A stretch of 64,000 nucleotides of DNA, from the NCBI GenBank assembly GCA_037367405.1, contig JAZKJV010005543.1:124001-188000 (forward strand), read 5' to 3'. Source of the DNA: Ottelia alismoides (lineage: Eukaryota; Streptophyta; Magnoliopsida; Alismatales; Hydrocharitaceae). A model generated the notes under the pieces. The model worked only from the letters and a program-made list of their open reading frames with translations, made no database searches and was not told the origin of the DNA. How positions within the stretch are numbered: the first letter of the stretch is position 1; each line of letters begins with the position of its first letter. Below, piece by piece: positions 49,116 through 61,109 of the stretch. Made by a program: the position numbers and the translations under genes.

Positions 49116-51082
49116 ATATACTACGTATATACTTTAGCCATAACTCGTACTTTCGTATTTTCATTAATAGTGATGGTTAATAATTCCTTAAAATTCATTA
49201 AAACCCTTAATAAATAGATATTATCATTCCTTAAATTCTTCTTGTATTTATTGATTAATAAATCAGGTGAAAACATTTTTTTCAAAATGTTTGAAAATTA
49301 GTTTGAAAATCTTGGTGAAAAATCTTTTGAAAACGATTTGGAAAATGTTTTGTTACATGTTTTCAACATTTATAAAAACATTTTGCTTTGGAAAATTTAT
49401 TTTCTTTGTGTGAAATAAAATATTTGAAAGATTATTTGTAAATGGTTTGAAAATGGTTGCAAAAATATGTGAAAAAACTATCTATATTGTTTGAAAAACC
49501 TTTGCAAAACGATTTTCAAATGTGTGTGCATGTTTGAAAAATTGTTTGTAAAAATTATTTTGGACTATAGTTTTCAAAAATTGTTTGAAAAACCTTTTCA
49601 AATAAGTTTGAGGAATACATACATCACACCTAAAATTCTTTATTATATATGTATAAAACTGACCACTTACCCTTGTAAAGTCTTAAAATCCACTCCTTGT
49701 AAATATAAGATGCATCCCTGTGTAAATATTTGTACCTAGTTTTTATCTAAAATCTTTGTTTTCAAAAATCCCAAAAACATTTGCAAAACTAAAATACAAA
49801 AACATTTGAAAAATCTTTTTGAAAAATACAAAAAATGCATATACATCATCTTTTCAAAAATCCATAAAAAGTTCAAAATCTGTGAAAATCGCATCACAAA
49901 AAGATTTTCTGCATTCCGCATCGCATTTGCATAGCATTAGCATTTTTCGGATTGAGTTTGATAGTTGAACAAGTCTATGTAAAATTCGGAGATTGGAGCT
50001 TGGTTGGACCTTAAAATCTACCTAATTAACAGGAACCTTATAGGATCTGGAATTGAGGTACTTCAGGTCTAGTTGACTTAATTCTTTGAGGAACACGAGA
50101 CTTGGTTCAATGGATTCTTGACTGCCTAAGTAGAGTATTTCAGAGCACACGCACGGCTCTTGTTGATAATGACCTAACTTGGACACCTGCACCTTTCACA
50201 TGGCTCGACTCAGTTGGAGTGGCGAGGGGATTGGATTTGCCGGTATGAGACACACACAGGTGGAAGTATGGGTTGCAATTGTCCTCCTCTAATGAGGGAA
50301 GTGCACCCCAACCCGTCCAGTGATGAGGAATTCTAAAGACAGGAGAGTGTGGGTTGCAATAAAGCTTCAAAAGAGGGATAGTCTACTGGCTCAAGAGGAA
50401 AAACTCCCTATGTAAATGCTGTTGTAAATAGTATTCTAAAAAAACTCCAAAAAAGTGACCAGGCCTGTACAAAAATAAAATGCCTGCCAGAGTGTACATA
50501 TGTTGTAAAGTAAATAAGCAAGCTTTAGTTACAAAGTCATGTCATGTGAGCCTGCAGCTGGATGACTTGACTACACTAGTCTTGCATCCTAGGATAGGTA
50601 GCTACACAGGCTACAATCCATTCTTCTCTTCACCCCCTCCTCTTGAGCTGGTTGCTACTTGAACTTAGAAGGGAATACCCCGCTCCTCGAAGAAGGAGTT
50701 ATTGGATTGGGGAATCATTGGGCTGTCATGCTGGAGAAGTCAGTCTCTTTGTCATTCTAGTTGGGGAGAGCCACTATCACTTACATTGTACGAGTCAGAC
50801 TCATAGTTGTAAGGGTTTGCGTATGAGTTGAAATATTTCTGACCTGGCTATTGAGGAGACTTGAGCAGAGTCTAGGGATTCTCGAAGGCTATTGGATTTC
50901 AAATCCGATTCCCATTAAGGTTCCACTCGTACTAAAATTTCAAAGGTCCGACTTAAGCTCCAAACTTTGATTTTGTGAAGACAAGTTTGATAATTAAATT
51001 CAATCCATTTTTCTTCTTTTTCTTTTCTTTATTTTTCTTTTCTGCATTTATTGCATAAGTGTTTACTAGGGACTAGCGAAGG
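49116..51082 (+). other. 3' non-coding region of element 3
   Basis: From 49140 to 49920 the sequence is dominated by short words such as GAAAATTTG and TTTGAAAA; frames here (49491-49739) are low-complexity. From 49930 to 50990 it is more complex with no long frame. No env-like gene was recognised. Confidence 0.55.
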
Positions 51083-51095
51083 CAAGTATAGGGGA
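51083..51095 (+). other. polypurine tract of element 3
   Basis: CAAGTATAGGGGA immediately before the LTR start TGATGAATCC at 51096. Confidence 0.8.
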
Positions 51096-54000
51096 TGATG
51101 AATCCACATTTCATCATCTTTATTCTATCATTTTGGCCTCAAAAACCATGGCGAATGCTTATAAATACCCTTAATTCCCGCATTTTAGCATTCATGCATG
51201 TGTGTGTAAATAGTGTCTAAAATACAGTTTTTAAAGCCAAAATAATAGAATGAAGAAAAGAAAAGAAAAAGAATATTGTAAATATTTTATGACCCAAAAC
51301 CCTGAGACTTAGGAATCTAGATGACTAGGTCGACAAGGAATAAAGTAGGGGGAGATAAGGGCCAAATACCCGAAAAATTCCTTTTTATTCATTTTAGGAC
51401 CTATTTTAGTTCCACTTTTTATACTTCAAATAAAGAAACTTTGTATATGAAAGTTGTAGATAACTAAATAAAGGAAAATACAAAATTGATTTCACTTAAA
51501 AACAATATACAGATAAAAAGTTATGATCTGAATAAGATTCTGGAATCCCAACTTCCCAGACCGGTATCTCTCAAATAAAAACTCGAAACGCATCAAAATC
51601 ACCTTTAATTGTATATAGTTTTAAATAATCTATTTACTGAAGGTGGTTTCGTATTTTGCAGAGCTACGATTTGAAAGTTGAGTTTTTGACCCCTATTGTA
51701 TACTAGTACTGATTAAAATATTCATTTTATTTATTACTCATTATCTATATAATTTTATATTTTTATAATTTTGTAAATATTATTTACAATATATATGTAT
51801 ATTAAAATCAGAATAAAACACTAAAGAAAATACAAAAATAAAATACATGTATGCAACACATATACCTATATAATCACTACTTATATTTTATTAAGTGTAC
51901 AAAACACTTCAGAAAAATAAAATAAAAATACATTTAAGTGTATAAAAATATTTTATAAATAAATAAAATAATAAACAAAATTAATAAAATTAAATATACA
52001 AAATAAAAATAAAAAATTAAAATATATAGATAGGTATACCTATATAGCCTATAAAAGGTAACTTGTATTTTTATACGTCAGAAAAATAAATAAAAATCAT
52101 ATTAAAATACTTCAAAAAATAACAAACATTTCTTATTTTATAATCTAAAAATAATAAATTCATTTGCTATTTTAAAATGATTTTTGAAATATTTTTGCCA
52201 CGGAATTTTCTGGTTGGTCCACGTGGACCAACCAGGAGCTTCCGGTGGTTGACCTTGGTCAACTCTCTGACCGAGGTTTGTACCCGTGTCAGAAATGGTT
52301 TTTGACTTGGTTTCTCATATTTTTCGAGGAGCCATCTTTCACCATCTCGCGTAACTCCCTTCTTGATTTTCCTCCTTGAACATTGGTGATTCACGCCCTC
52401 ATCTTTCCTAGGGCCTTGGACCATCGATTTTGTCGATCTGCCTCGTTCTTCCCAGCCATCCATCAACTCTTCAAATAGAACCCCCGATTTTCAATTCAAA
52501 ATTCGAACCCCTTTTGGTCCACCATTCTCCACCCTTTCGTGCTCTCTGGGTAGCTGGAGGTGACAGCTCCATCGCCCTTTCGTCAGGCGAGTCGAGGAGG
52601 GCCTGAGGCGGCTCCATCACCTCCGGCAAGCACGCCGTCGAGGTTTCCCTTCCTCAGGTGTTCGACACCTTTGAGGTTTATTTCTTCTCATTTTTCTTCG
52701 CGTGTTTTCTTCCCAGTAGTCCCAGGAATCGATCCATCCCGATCGTGTCGCATTTCATCCATTCAATCTCCAAATCGAACCCCCATCGGAGCTCGCTCCG
52801 GCCACACATCTCGTGTCGTCGTCCCCCATCTCCGTTCACTTCACCGACCGTCGAGGCACTTTGCCCTCATCAGTCTAAAGTTTCTTGCAGGTCCAGAGAC
52901 GCAAAGGAAATGCTTGGGGCTCATTTTGAGCTTCATCGGAGGATCTAGGAGCCCTCCAGCTTCGTCGCCCCTTCGAGCGAACGTCGGTCACCCCCGAAGG
53001 ATTTTGGAATGCCCAGGAGCTAGAGGACCATCCTAGGAGCCTGCCGGCCAATTTTGGATCCCAAAGAAGGCCAAATGATGGAGATCGAGCTCGGGGAAGC
53101 TCGCCTCGCTGGCGTTGCTTCCTTGTTCTTCCTCCGCCCTCCAGCACTGTTGGATCAGGCCGCCGCCCCATATCGCGCGCTCGCCATTGGATCCGCGCGC
53201 GCCACCACCGTCCGATCAGCCTTGGAGGATCTAATCTGGGCCGTCATCAGCGAACCGTCATCAGCCGTCCTCGAAGCGCCACGTGGATAAGTGAAGGACG
53301 TCAGCCGTTGGATCTCGACCGCTTGGGTATTTTGCATTTTTAACACCGACAATTTTTGTATTTATTTATTCGTATTAAATCTTTCATTTACAATTTTAAA
53401 ATTTTGTTATAATTGCACTTAGACCTCCGCACTTTCCATATTTGCGTTTAGGTTCTATCCATGTCACCTCACGTGACTTACGCACGTGGGGTGGTGGACA
53501 TTTTAGAAGGACCCCTGTGGGTATCTTTATTTCATTTCAGTCCAGGACTTATTTTGTTAAGAGTAATATTTTTGGATATTTTGCAAAGTATCCCCCAGAG
53601 TGTTATTATTTGCTTTTAAGCTCCTACCAGGCGCGTGCATACCACGTACGTGGCTGGGATTTTTGCAGGCGTACCCTTGGATTTCTGGCTATTTATGATT
53701 GGTCCTGGATCTTAATTAATTAGTTATAAATTTGTGAGAAATTTGCACTCAGGCCCCTGAGATTCTAGATAATTACATATATGCCCCTGCTAGTGTCGAT
53801 TTTTCTATTTGTTGTCTCTATTTATTTCATGCTTCTATAAAATCGTAAAAATTCCCAAACAAAATATCATAGCGTCCTGTTTAGTTGCTCTTTCATACTA
53901 TATTTTTATTTTGCATCTTTATTGCATTTTAATATTTATAAAAAAAATTAAAAACATAAATTTTCAGCTCTATTTGCATTAGAAAATACATAAAAATTAT

Positions 54001-54871
54001 CAAAACCCCTGAAAAATTCCAAAAAAATCACCTTTTATGTGTTTCTGTTTGTTTTAACTTTAGTCCAAAAATCACTAAAAAATTCAAAAGAAAACCCCTA
54101 AAAATTAGAAAACCCCTAAAACTTCTTAAAAATCTTAAAAATTCCAGAAAAATCCTAAAAATATAATTTTTGTCTCTGAATTTTCTCCATTTTATTTCCT
54201 TTATTCTAAAATTAATTTGAAAATTTTGGATTATGTTTGCTATTTTTCATCCTTATTTTAAGTTCATATTTTCAGTTTATTCACTGTTTTCAGTATTTTT
54301 ATCTTTAAAAATACCCAAAAAATTAAGAAAAATCTAGAAAAATCTAGAAAAACATAAAAACACTAAAATATAAAAAGCACAAAAAGATATTATTCCCTGA
54401 ATTTTGACTATTTTTACCTCTTTTTATAAATATATTATCTTGCTTTTCTTATATTGTGTACTTATTTTATTAAAAGAAAAGAAAATATAAAAAAATATAA
54501 AATACAAAAGAAAATACAAAATCAGTAAAAAATAAAAATCAAATTATAAAATTATAAAATTAATAATAAATAATAATAATTAAAAAACCCATAAAAATAA
54601 CATTTATAGGCAAATCGTCACATTCACATTTTGTGCATTATTGCCTCGTTCTATCTGTCTGCTTCATGTGTTTGATCTCTACACATACTTGCACTATACA
54701 CATCTTTGTTGTAGAGTTATAATAAATTTTAACTCCGCACATTTACTTTCATTGCTTGATTTACTTGTTGTGGGTTAATTGTTGATTTAGCCAAGATTGT
54801 TGAGTGGTCAACACATCGGTTGTTGATCCGCCTTGTGGATCAATACGACCACTCGATTTTCAGGTTAATCA
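51096..54871 (+). repeat. 3' LTR of element 3
   Basis: Starts TGATGAATCC with the palindromic partner TTTCATCATC, as in the LTR starts at 8873 and 61109 on the minus strand. It has a GAAAGTTGTAGAT motif at 51449, a GC-rich core at 52540-53300, CACGTG words near 53475 and a long A-rich stretch at 53990-54600. The end at 54871 (GGTTAATCA) is inferred from the pattern of the other LTR ends and from the change to GC-rich antisense LTR sequence right after. The 158-codon frame at 52560-53036 in the GC-rich core is not supported as a gene. Confidence 0.65.
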
Positions 54872-56629
54872 AAGGGGGCCTCAGGACTTGTGCGGCGGAG
54901 GAGGCAGAGCGGCACCACCTCCTGCGGCGGTCGACGGTGGCAGAGAAGATCGCGTGCAGGAGCCTAGTGTTCTGGAGTTTGACGGCGGAGTCCGTGGCTG
55001 AGAGGCGGAGGCATGGCTTTCTGCGGCGATGTCGATGGTGTCAATGAAGACCAGCGAAGAGAGGAGGTGGCTACTGCGACGATGCGTTGGGGGATAAGGT
55101 GGTTGCTGGGATGTTGTTGGAGGAGCTTGGAGGCCGAGAAGCTTCTTGAGGGCGAAGTACGACGGAGTAGGCGAACGCGGGCGGAGGTGGTAACTGTGGT
55201 TGGCTCGACGGAGATAGAGCCGGAGCAAGGTAGTAGCGACGAAGGGGGGCTCGTCGTGGTGCAACGAGGGATGACCCTCGGATCTCGCTCGACCTTCAAG
55301 GGAGGGGGCGGAGTCGTTAAATAGAGGGATGAAGAGGGTCGAATATGGCAGGAAGGAGGGAGATGATTCGATGGGGATATCGGAGAGAGGAGATTGGAGA
55401 CGGAGATTTACGGGGATTTGATGAGATCGGAGGGCGGTCATGCGCAAGATTCGCGGGCAGAGGGTGGAAATTGCGGGGTGACGACGACAAAATTTGGGAA
55501 GTTGGGGGAGACGATGAAGGAAGGGGGTGGCGCACAGATGTCGTCCGATCGGTCGAGATCGGACAGCCCTAGTGCTGCCACGTGGCAGCGATTGGGATGG
55601 TAGGGGCGAGCACGTGCAGGGCACGTGCGCGGCATTTTTTTAATTAAATTTTTTTATAAAAATGAAGATAAATGAGACAGAAAATGGGTGACATGTGGTG
55701 GCTCCAGGAGCCGCCACGTGTCATCCCCAGAAAAATCGAAAATAAAAATACAATTTTAATTCAGAAAGAAATAGCAAACAACCTCAGATCGAAAAGTTCT
55801 TAATGAAATTTGCTCTTCACGATGAGATCTACAACTTTCGTGAAGACATCAAAATCAAAATCAATCATTTGCACAAAGTGATATTTTTGGGGTATCCCAT
55901 GTACATAGAATACTTTGATTTATAGATTTTATAAATTTTTTATCATTTTTAAACCAGATAAAAATCCGAAAAAACTATGATAAAGTCAAAGATAAATAAT
56001 TACACATTAATCTTTTTTTTATTTTTATTAAGTAAGAAAAAGAAGAAATAAAAAAATACGGAAAAGACAATTTTTGTACCAACAGTTAGTGAAGACTCGG
56101 ACTTAGTTAATTTCTTTGATTTTAAGCTCAGTTTGGTTGGATTTTTATGCATTTTAATAAAAATTTTATCAAAGGAAATAAACGAAAAGGAAATAAAATA
56201 AAATGAGTTAATTATGTACATAAAATAATAGGTAGAAAACCACTGAAATACAAACTGTACAAATATCGAGGTTTTAGTCCGGAAATCCTAGAACTAGGGT
56301 TTGGGTTTTTTGTCCACTTATTTAGGTTAGTGACTTTTTGTATTTTTTATTTATTCTTGTTAGTGATTTGTACACAGTGGAGGTGGTTTTGGGTCAATCG
56401 GAGTTGGCATGACTTAGTTAAAAATGGGGGGGGAGGGTTAGGCTATTTATAGGTCAATTGGACTGTGATTTTTGGCTTCATATTTTGTGCAATAATAAGT
56501 GATAAAAACCCATTCTTATAAAAACATGCATGAATGCTAATTATGCGGAATAAATGAAGAAATGCCAATGAATTTTTGGGATTAGAGTTTAATTAATGAC
56601 TTTTAGAGTGATGAATCTAAGATTCATCA
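54872..56629 (-). repeat. Athila-like LTR, first half only, minus strand
   Basis: On the minus strand it starts at 56629 with TGATGAATC and the mirrored GATTCATCA 12 bases on, then TTCATTGGCATTTCTTC and TAGCATTCATGCATG as in the LTR of element 3. It has the ATCTACAACTTTCGTGAAG motif (55826) and a GC-rich core (54880-55640), then stops against the end of the plus-strand LTR. No polypurine tract lies before it. The 247-codon minus-strand frame 54881-55624 lies in the GC-rich core. Confidence 0.65.
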
Positions 56630-56893
56630 CTAAGGTCCAAACCCTAGCATTCATCCTTAACCTAGGTCGATCGTTATTAAGCTAAAACAATACGAAATGG
56701 TGAGGTGAATGAGTGGTTTCTTCCAACGATGGTGAAAGAAGGAGGATTGAATCTTATCTAAGTCTGATCTAAGGTGAGGGATTCTGGAAAAGGAAATGGA
56801 GAACCGGAGTCGAAGCGGAATGAAAATGCAATCAAATCGGGGACAGATTTGGGCGATTAACTCCAATCAAATGGATCAGACTCAGGTTTGGAA
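56630..56893 (-). repeat. continuation of the 59479-61109 LTR or its flank
   Basis: When the solo LTR and one CTTCT are removed this joins the sequence at 59479. On the minus strand it is pyrimidine-rich and resembles the U3 core of the other LTRs. It ends at the start of the LTR fragment at 56629. Confidence 0.4.
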
Positions 56894-57700
56894 CTTCTTG
56901 AAGGATATTGAGAATCCTCAAGCGCATCACGGAAGCGTGACGATCGCATCGAATACGATCGGGGCGACTAGTCGTACTAGTCGCAAGGTGCAGCGGAATT
57001 TAAAAATTTTAAATCAAATGATGAAACCACATGATCACGAGAACACTTCTCGGATCGTTTCATCAATCCACAAAGTATAAGGAATACCTTTGAAGCGTGG
57101 TTGTGATCGCGAGATCCCAAAAAAGAGATCCTCCTGTCTCAAGTCCGATCCACGAAGAACGCACTTGTGGGCACGATGATGAGTCGCGTTCCTCCCGCAA
57201 TCCTCGATGAAGGTCCAAGCAATGGATCCCCTGATTTTGTCAAGCGAAATCTGTCGTCTTCCTCTATAGCAAGTAGCCACGAAGAAGAAGGAGATCCTCA
57301 AGTCGTCGAAGGCGAAGGCGAGAACTTCTCTCCTTTCTCAACAATGGTGGTCAGCCACCCTATGGAGAGAGAGAGAGAGAGCACGAGAATGAGAGGGAGA
57401 GAGAGAAGTAGAGTAGGCGTCTACTTGGTGTACCTTTCAAGGGCTAAGGCTACCCTCTTTATATATTAGTTTGGGATCCAATTGATCTCAATCCATGGCT
57501 CTCATGGATCCAACGGTCATTGTAATCCAAGAGCCATCCAACGGCTATGATTGTTGGTTAAAAACCAACAACATTGATTTATATTAAATTAAATATGTGT
57601 TGAATTATTATCAACCAATTTTAATTAACATAAATTAATTTATCAAGAGATAATAAGTCAACAAATAAGAGGAGACAACAACCCCTCCTAAATTCAAGGA

Positions 57701-57733
57701 GGCGTCACCTATGACTAAGTCATAGGTGACGCC
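57701..57733. repeat. 33-base palindrome in the solo LTR
   Basis: GGCGTCACCTATGACT on the left and its complement AGTCATAGGTGACGCC on the right around one central A: 16-bp arms with no mismatch. A further partial copy, GCCACCTATGATTATAGGTG, follows at 57731-57750. Confidence 0.9.
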
Positions 57734-58059
57734 ACCTATGATTATAGGTGGTTTTGTCTCCTTTTATTTATATTATTATTTCTTAATTATTTGCAATAAC
57801 TATTATTGCAATAATATCCACCAAATTAATTCCAAATTAATTTGTGAATATTTCAATCATGCCATTAAAAAAATATGTGAATCATATTCACATCCCAAAC
57901 TAATTTGTAAATTACATTTCTAATTAATTAACTAATGTGGATCCAATCCACATTAATAATTAACAAATGTTATTTACAATATTTCTCTCTCTCTAATATA
58001 TTATAAATCTCATTTATAATATACACAGATATTCTGGATATCACTATCCACGATCTGCT

Positions 58060-58240
58060 TATCCTTGATAATTAAATCCCATTTAATTATCTTGGATAAT
58101 CATTCTCTCAATATGAATCTTATTCATATTGTACTTGATAATTAAATCTCATTTAATTATCTTGGACACATTCTCATAATATGAATCTTATTCATATTAT
58201 ACTTTGATAATTAAATCTCATTTAATCATTAAAAAACTTA
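58060..58240. repeat. tandem units in the solo LTR
   Basis: GATAATTAAATC, then CATTTAATTATCTTGGA, then ATATGAATCTTATTCATATT recur three times with about 70-base spacing; the third unit is incomplete. Confidence 0.8.
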
Positions 58241-59478
58241 TTGCTTGGATACTAAATTCATCATAGGAATTATTCTTGAACTCCTTCAAGAATAATGTGC
58301 CTTCTCCGCAGATACTTGGAGATAAGGACAGGGCGATTGTATTGTTCCATGTATAGTGACTTGGATGTTGAGATCTCATCTCAAATCCAGATCTAACGGA
58401 CCTCTCATGGATGCTTGATTAAATCAAGTCCGTATACTTAATCTTCTCATTGCATCTGAATCACATTCAGATCAATGTCCAACATTTAGACTAAGATCAA
58501 GTTACTTCTCTACTGAGAGGAGTCACTAAAATCCAGACCTGTTTCATCACTCCCTCGGACCGGAAGCGTCATGGTTATACAATCGTTTATGATCACATCA
58601 CCCTCAGGTATTCCCAATACCTGCACATCCTGCATACTGGAAGATCAATGATCAATCTGAAGATGAAGATCTCTTTTATACTGTCTTCTTCAGGGTTTGA
58701 TCACCAAGTTTCTCAATCTTGATCATTGGGATTTGGTATCGATCATATGCTTTCCCAAAGCATATATCATACCTTCAAATTCTTGTCATGCTTCCAAAGC
58801 ACGACGACCATGCATGGAATTTGATCGGTCCCAATACCTCATGAGTGAGCTCATATCTTCCGGTTCATAAGTGAACCTGTATGATCCCTTTGAGAGATCG
58901 TATTACTCATATGCCCTTATATGCACACCAGCTCGCCGGTGTATAGACCTTGATTAGGTCATCAACCTAATGGTCTGCCAAATGTACACACTCAGACATA
59001 TAGTAACACATCTGTCTCTAGTCAGAGGATGTGTGCCTATGCTGTGACAGTATTCAACATAGGACTTAGGTTATCTCGATCTCGCTAAGTCAACCCATTG
59101 ACTTAACTAATCTGACACCTCCGAATCACTATTCCCATACAGAGGACCTGCATCAAGAGGTCGGTCAGATATCAACCTATGTGAGAAAGTATTGCCATCT
59201 CCTACTCAGGCTGGAGATCATCTCTTAATAATCATTTGACGGTGCTTGATGAGTCATCTATCTAACCCATTAGATATTCATCCAAGCACCAGCCTCTATG
59301 ATTCATTTAATGAATCAACAGCTGTATGATCATTAAGATGGCCATGGTACATAACCCTAATTGTACAGAGGGACCTATTATGCAAATTATTTATTCTTCA
59401 TTTCAGATTAGGGAATGATACGTGCAATAACATTTATTGCATAATGGCTCGCCGTGGGCTCGCATGTCCAACACTTCT

Positions 59479-61109
59479 GCTACAGATTTAGAAATTGACA
59501 TGAATTGAAATGAAATTAGAAATCTAAGTTACCTAGGATAGAGGAGATTACATGTGCAGGAGCTCAACGGAGCTACGAGTCGTTGCCTCGACGACGTAGT
59601 GTTGTCGAAGGCTGAAGCTCGCACAAGGCGGAGCTACAGTGGTGATGCTGAATCAGAAGCTACTCACGATCTCTCCTCATTGCACAAGATCACACTATCA
59701 ATTGTGAGCCCTCGGAGCTCACCAGAGAGAATGAACTAGCTAAAGATGGAAAAAGAATGGGGTTCCATGCCTTCTACAGGTGAGATAACGATGAAATTCA
59801 AAAAGGGGAAAGCGTGCGAACCGAGGCCAGATATGGGCGAAATTCGATCGGACATGGATCTAGGATCCACGCTTGCTAATTCGGCGAAGAAATTATGATA
59901 AATGAGTGGGGGAATTGGGGGATTAAATCGGTGAAATAGGCAGGTTAATGAATAAAACAAGTCAAGGAAGAGAGGGGGAGAGTTGACCAGGTAGGCCAAT
60001 GAACCCTGATTGATCAAACAAAAATTAGATAGATGGAATAAATAGAAATATATGAAAAAAATAAGAAAATGATTTTAAGTTAAAAAGTTATTAAAATAAA
60101 AAAGTTTATCTCTTAATAAAACTATTTTAATGCTTTTTAATAAATCAAATAAATTACTTTACAGAGTTAAATAATTAAAATACATGGACTGACATTAATT
60201 ACATAGATTATGTACATTGTATTCATGATTTTAATTGTTAAATTATGCAAATATACACCTTATTTTATATTTCATTTATTTAAATAATAATTTAAAGATT
60301 ATAAATACCTATTTATTTTATTTTTAAAGAATAATTTAATGGGGTAAATATAGTTATGTACATTATGGATACATTATACATATATAATAAATAAAATTAT
60401 TTTTTGGTTAATTTTAACATTTTATTTGTATTTATATAAATAACATAAAATATATACAAAAAAATGTAATATGTTTAAAAATATAAATAAGTAAATTAAT
60501 AAACTGATGAACAGGCACAATACACACATACATATACAAAAACACTCCAAAAAGTCAACTTTCACATCCTAACTCTAAATTTTATGGAACCACTTTTATT
60601 TTAAAGCTTATTTTATTTTAAACACAATGAAAGTGAGTTTGATTCATTCTGAGTTTTATTTTTGCAAATAGTTTATTATTTAAAAAATATTTTTATGTAT
60701 AAGTTTCGTGAAGAAAATATTTTTATTTGAGGTTGAATTAATGATAAAAAAATAAGTGAAGATATGCACACTAATAAATAGAAGAGTATGTGGAATGTAA
60801 ATTGATTTTATGAGATTTTTATAAGTTAATGACCTTATCTCCCCATACTTTATTCCTTGTCGACCATGCCAATGCTTGACTTGGTCTCGGACTTTTGGGT
60901 CAGTCTATATTTATTACATATATACAACCTTCTTTATTTCTTTTTCTTTTCTTCTTCTTTTATTTTTGGTATAAATAAGTGCTAAATATACAATATTACC
61001 AAATGATGTTAGATTGTAAAAAGATGAGAATTATTGGTATTTACAGGTATTTTACTAAAGATTTTAAGCCAAAGTGAAAGAATAAAGATGATGAATTTGT
61101 GATTCATCA
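59479..61109 (-). repeat. Athila-like LTR fragment, minus strand (in Helitron)
   Basis: On the minus strand it starts at 61109 with TGATGAATCACAAATTCATC and then ATCTTTATTCTTTCACTTTGGC, matching the starts of the LTRs at 51096 and 7794. ACCTTATCTCCCCATACTTT near 60835 (plus) also matches 7526 in the element 1 LTR. It is cut by the solo LTR at 59474. It interrupts a Helitron reading frame just after LFVTFTC. It is either a solo LTR or part of a truncated element; no primer site was found. Confidence 0.7.

Larger units (their letters stand above)
48110..54871 (+). mobile_element. Athila-like LTR retrotransposon, 3' portion (element 3)
   Basis: The plus-strand order is the C-terminal end of integrase, a long non-coding 3' region with polypurine hairpins, a polypurine tract, then a long LTR. 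The 5' part (LTR, gag, most of pol) is missing on the left, where no LTR was found. Target duplications could not be checked for that reason. Truncated and non-autonomous. Confidence 0.75.
56899..59473 (-). repeat. solo LTR, Copia-like, with target duplication CTTCT
   Basis: On the minus strand it begins TGTTGGACATGCGAGCCC and ends AATATCCTTCA. CTTCT lies on both sides (56894-56898 and 59474-59478), so it is a complete LTR of 2,575 bp with no internal region, which is the product of recombination between two LTRs. TGTTGGA starts are usual in plant Copia-type elements, but the family is not proven. It contains a 33-base palindrome (57701-57733), an AG microsatellite at 57366-57382 and three tandem units of a roughly 70-base A/T-rich repeat (58060-58240). 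It interrupts an older Athila-like LTR. Confidence 0.85.

Noticed and set aside
52560..53036. 158-codon plus-strand frame
   Set aside because: Same situation in the LTR of element 3: GC-rich core, Ser/Pro/Arg-rich, with overlapping frames in other phases.
54881..55624. 247-codon minus-strand frame, second longest in the window
   Set aside because: It lies in the GC-rich U3 core of an LTR, has Ser/Pro/Arg-rich low-complexity composition, overlaps open frames on the other strand and matches no family I know. GC-rich DNA has few stops by chance.
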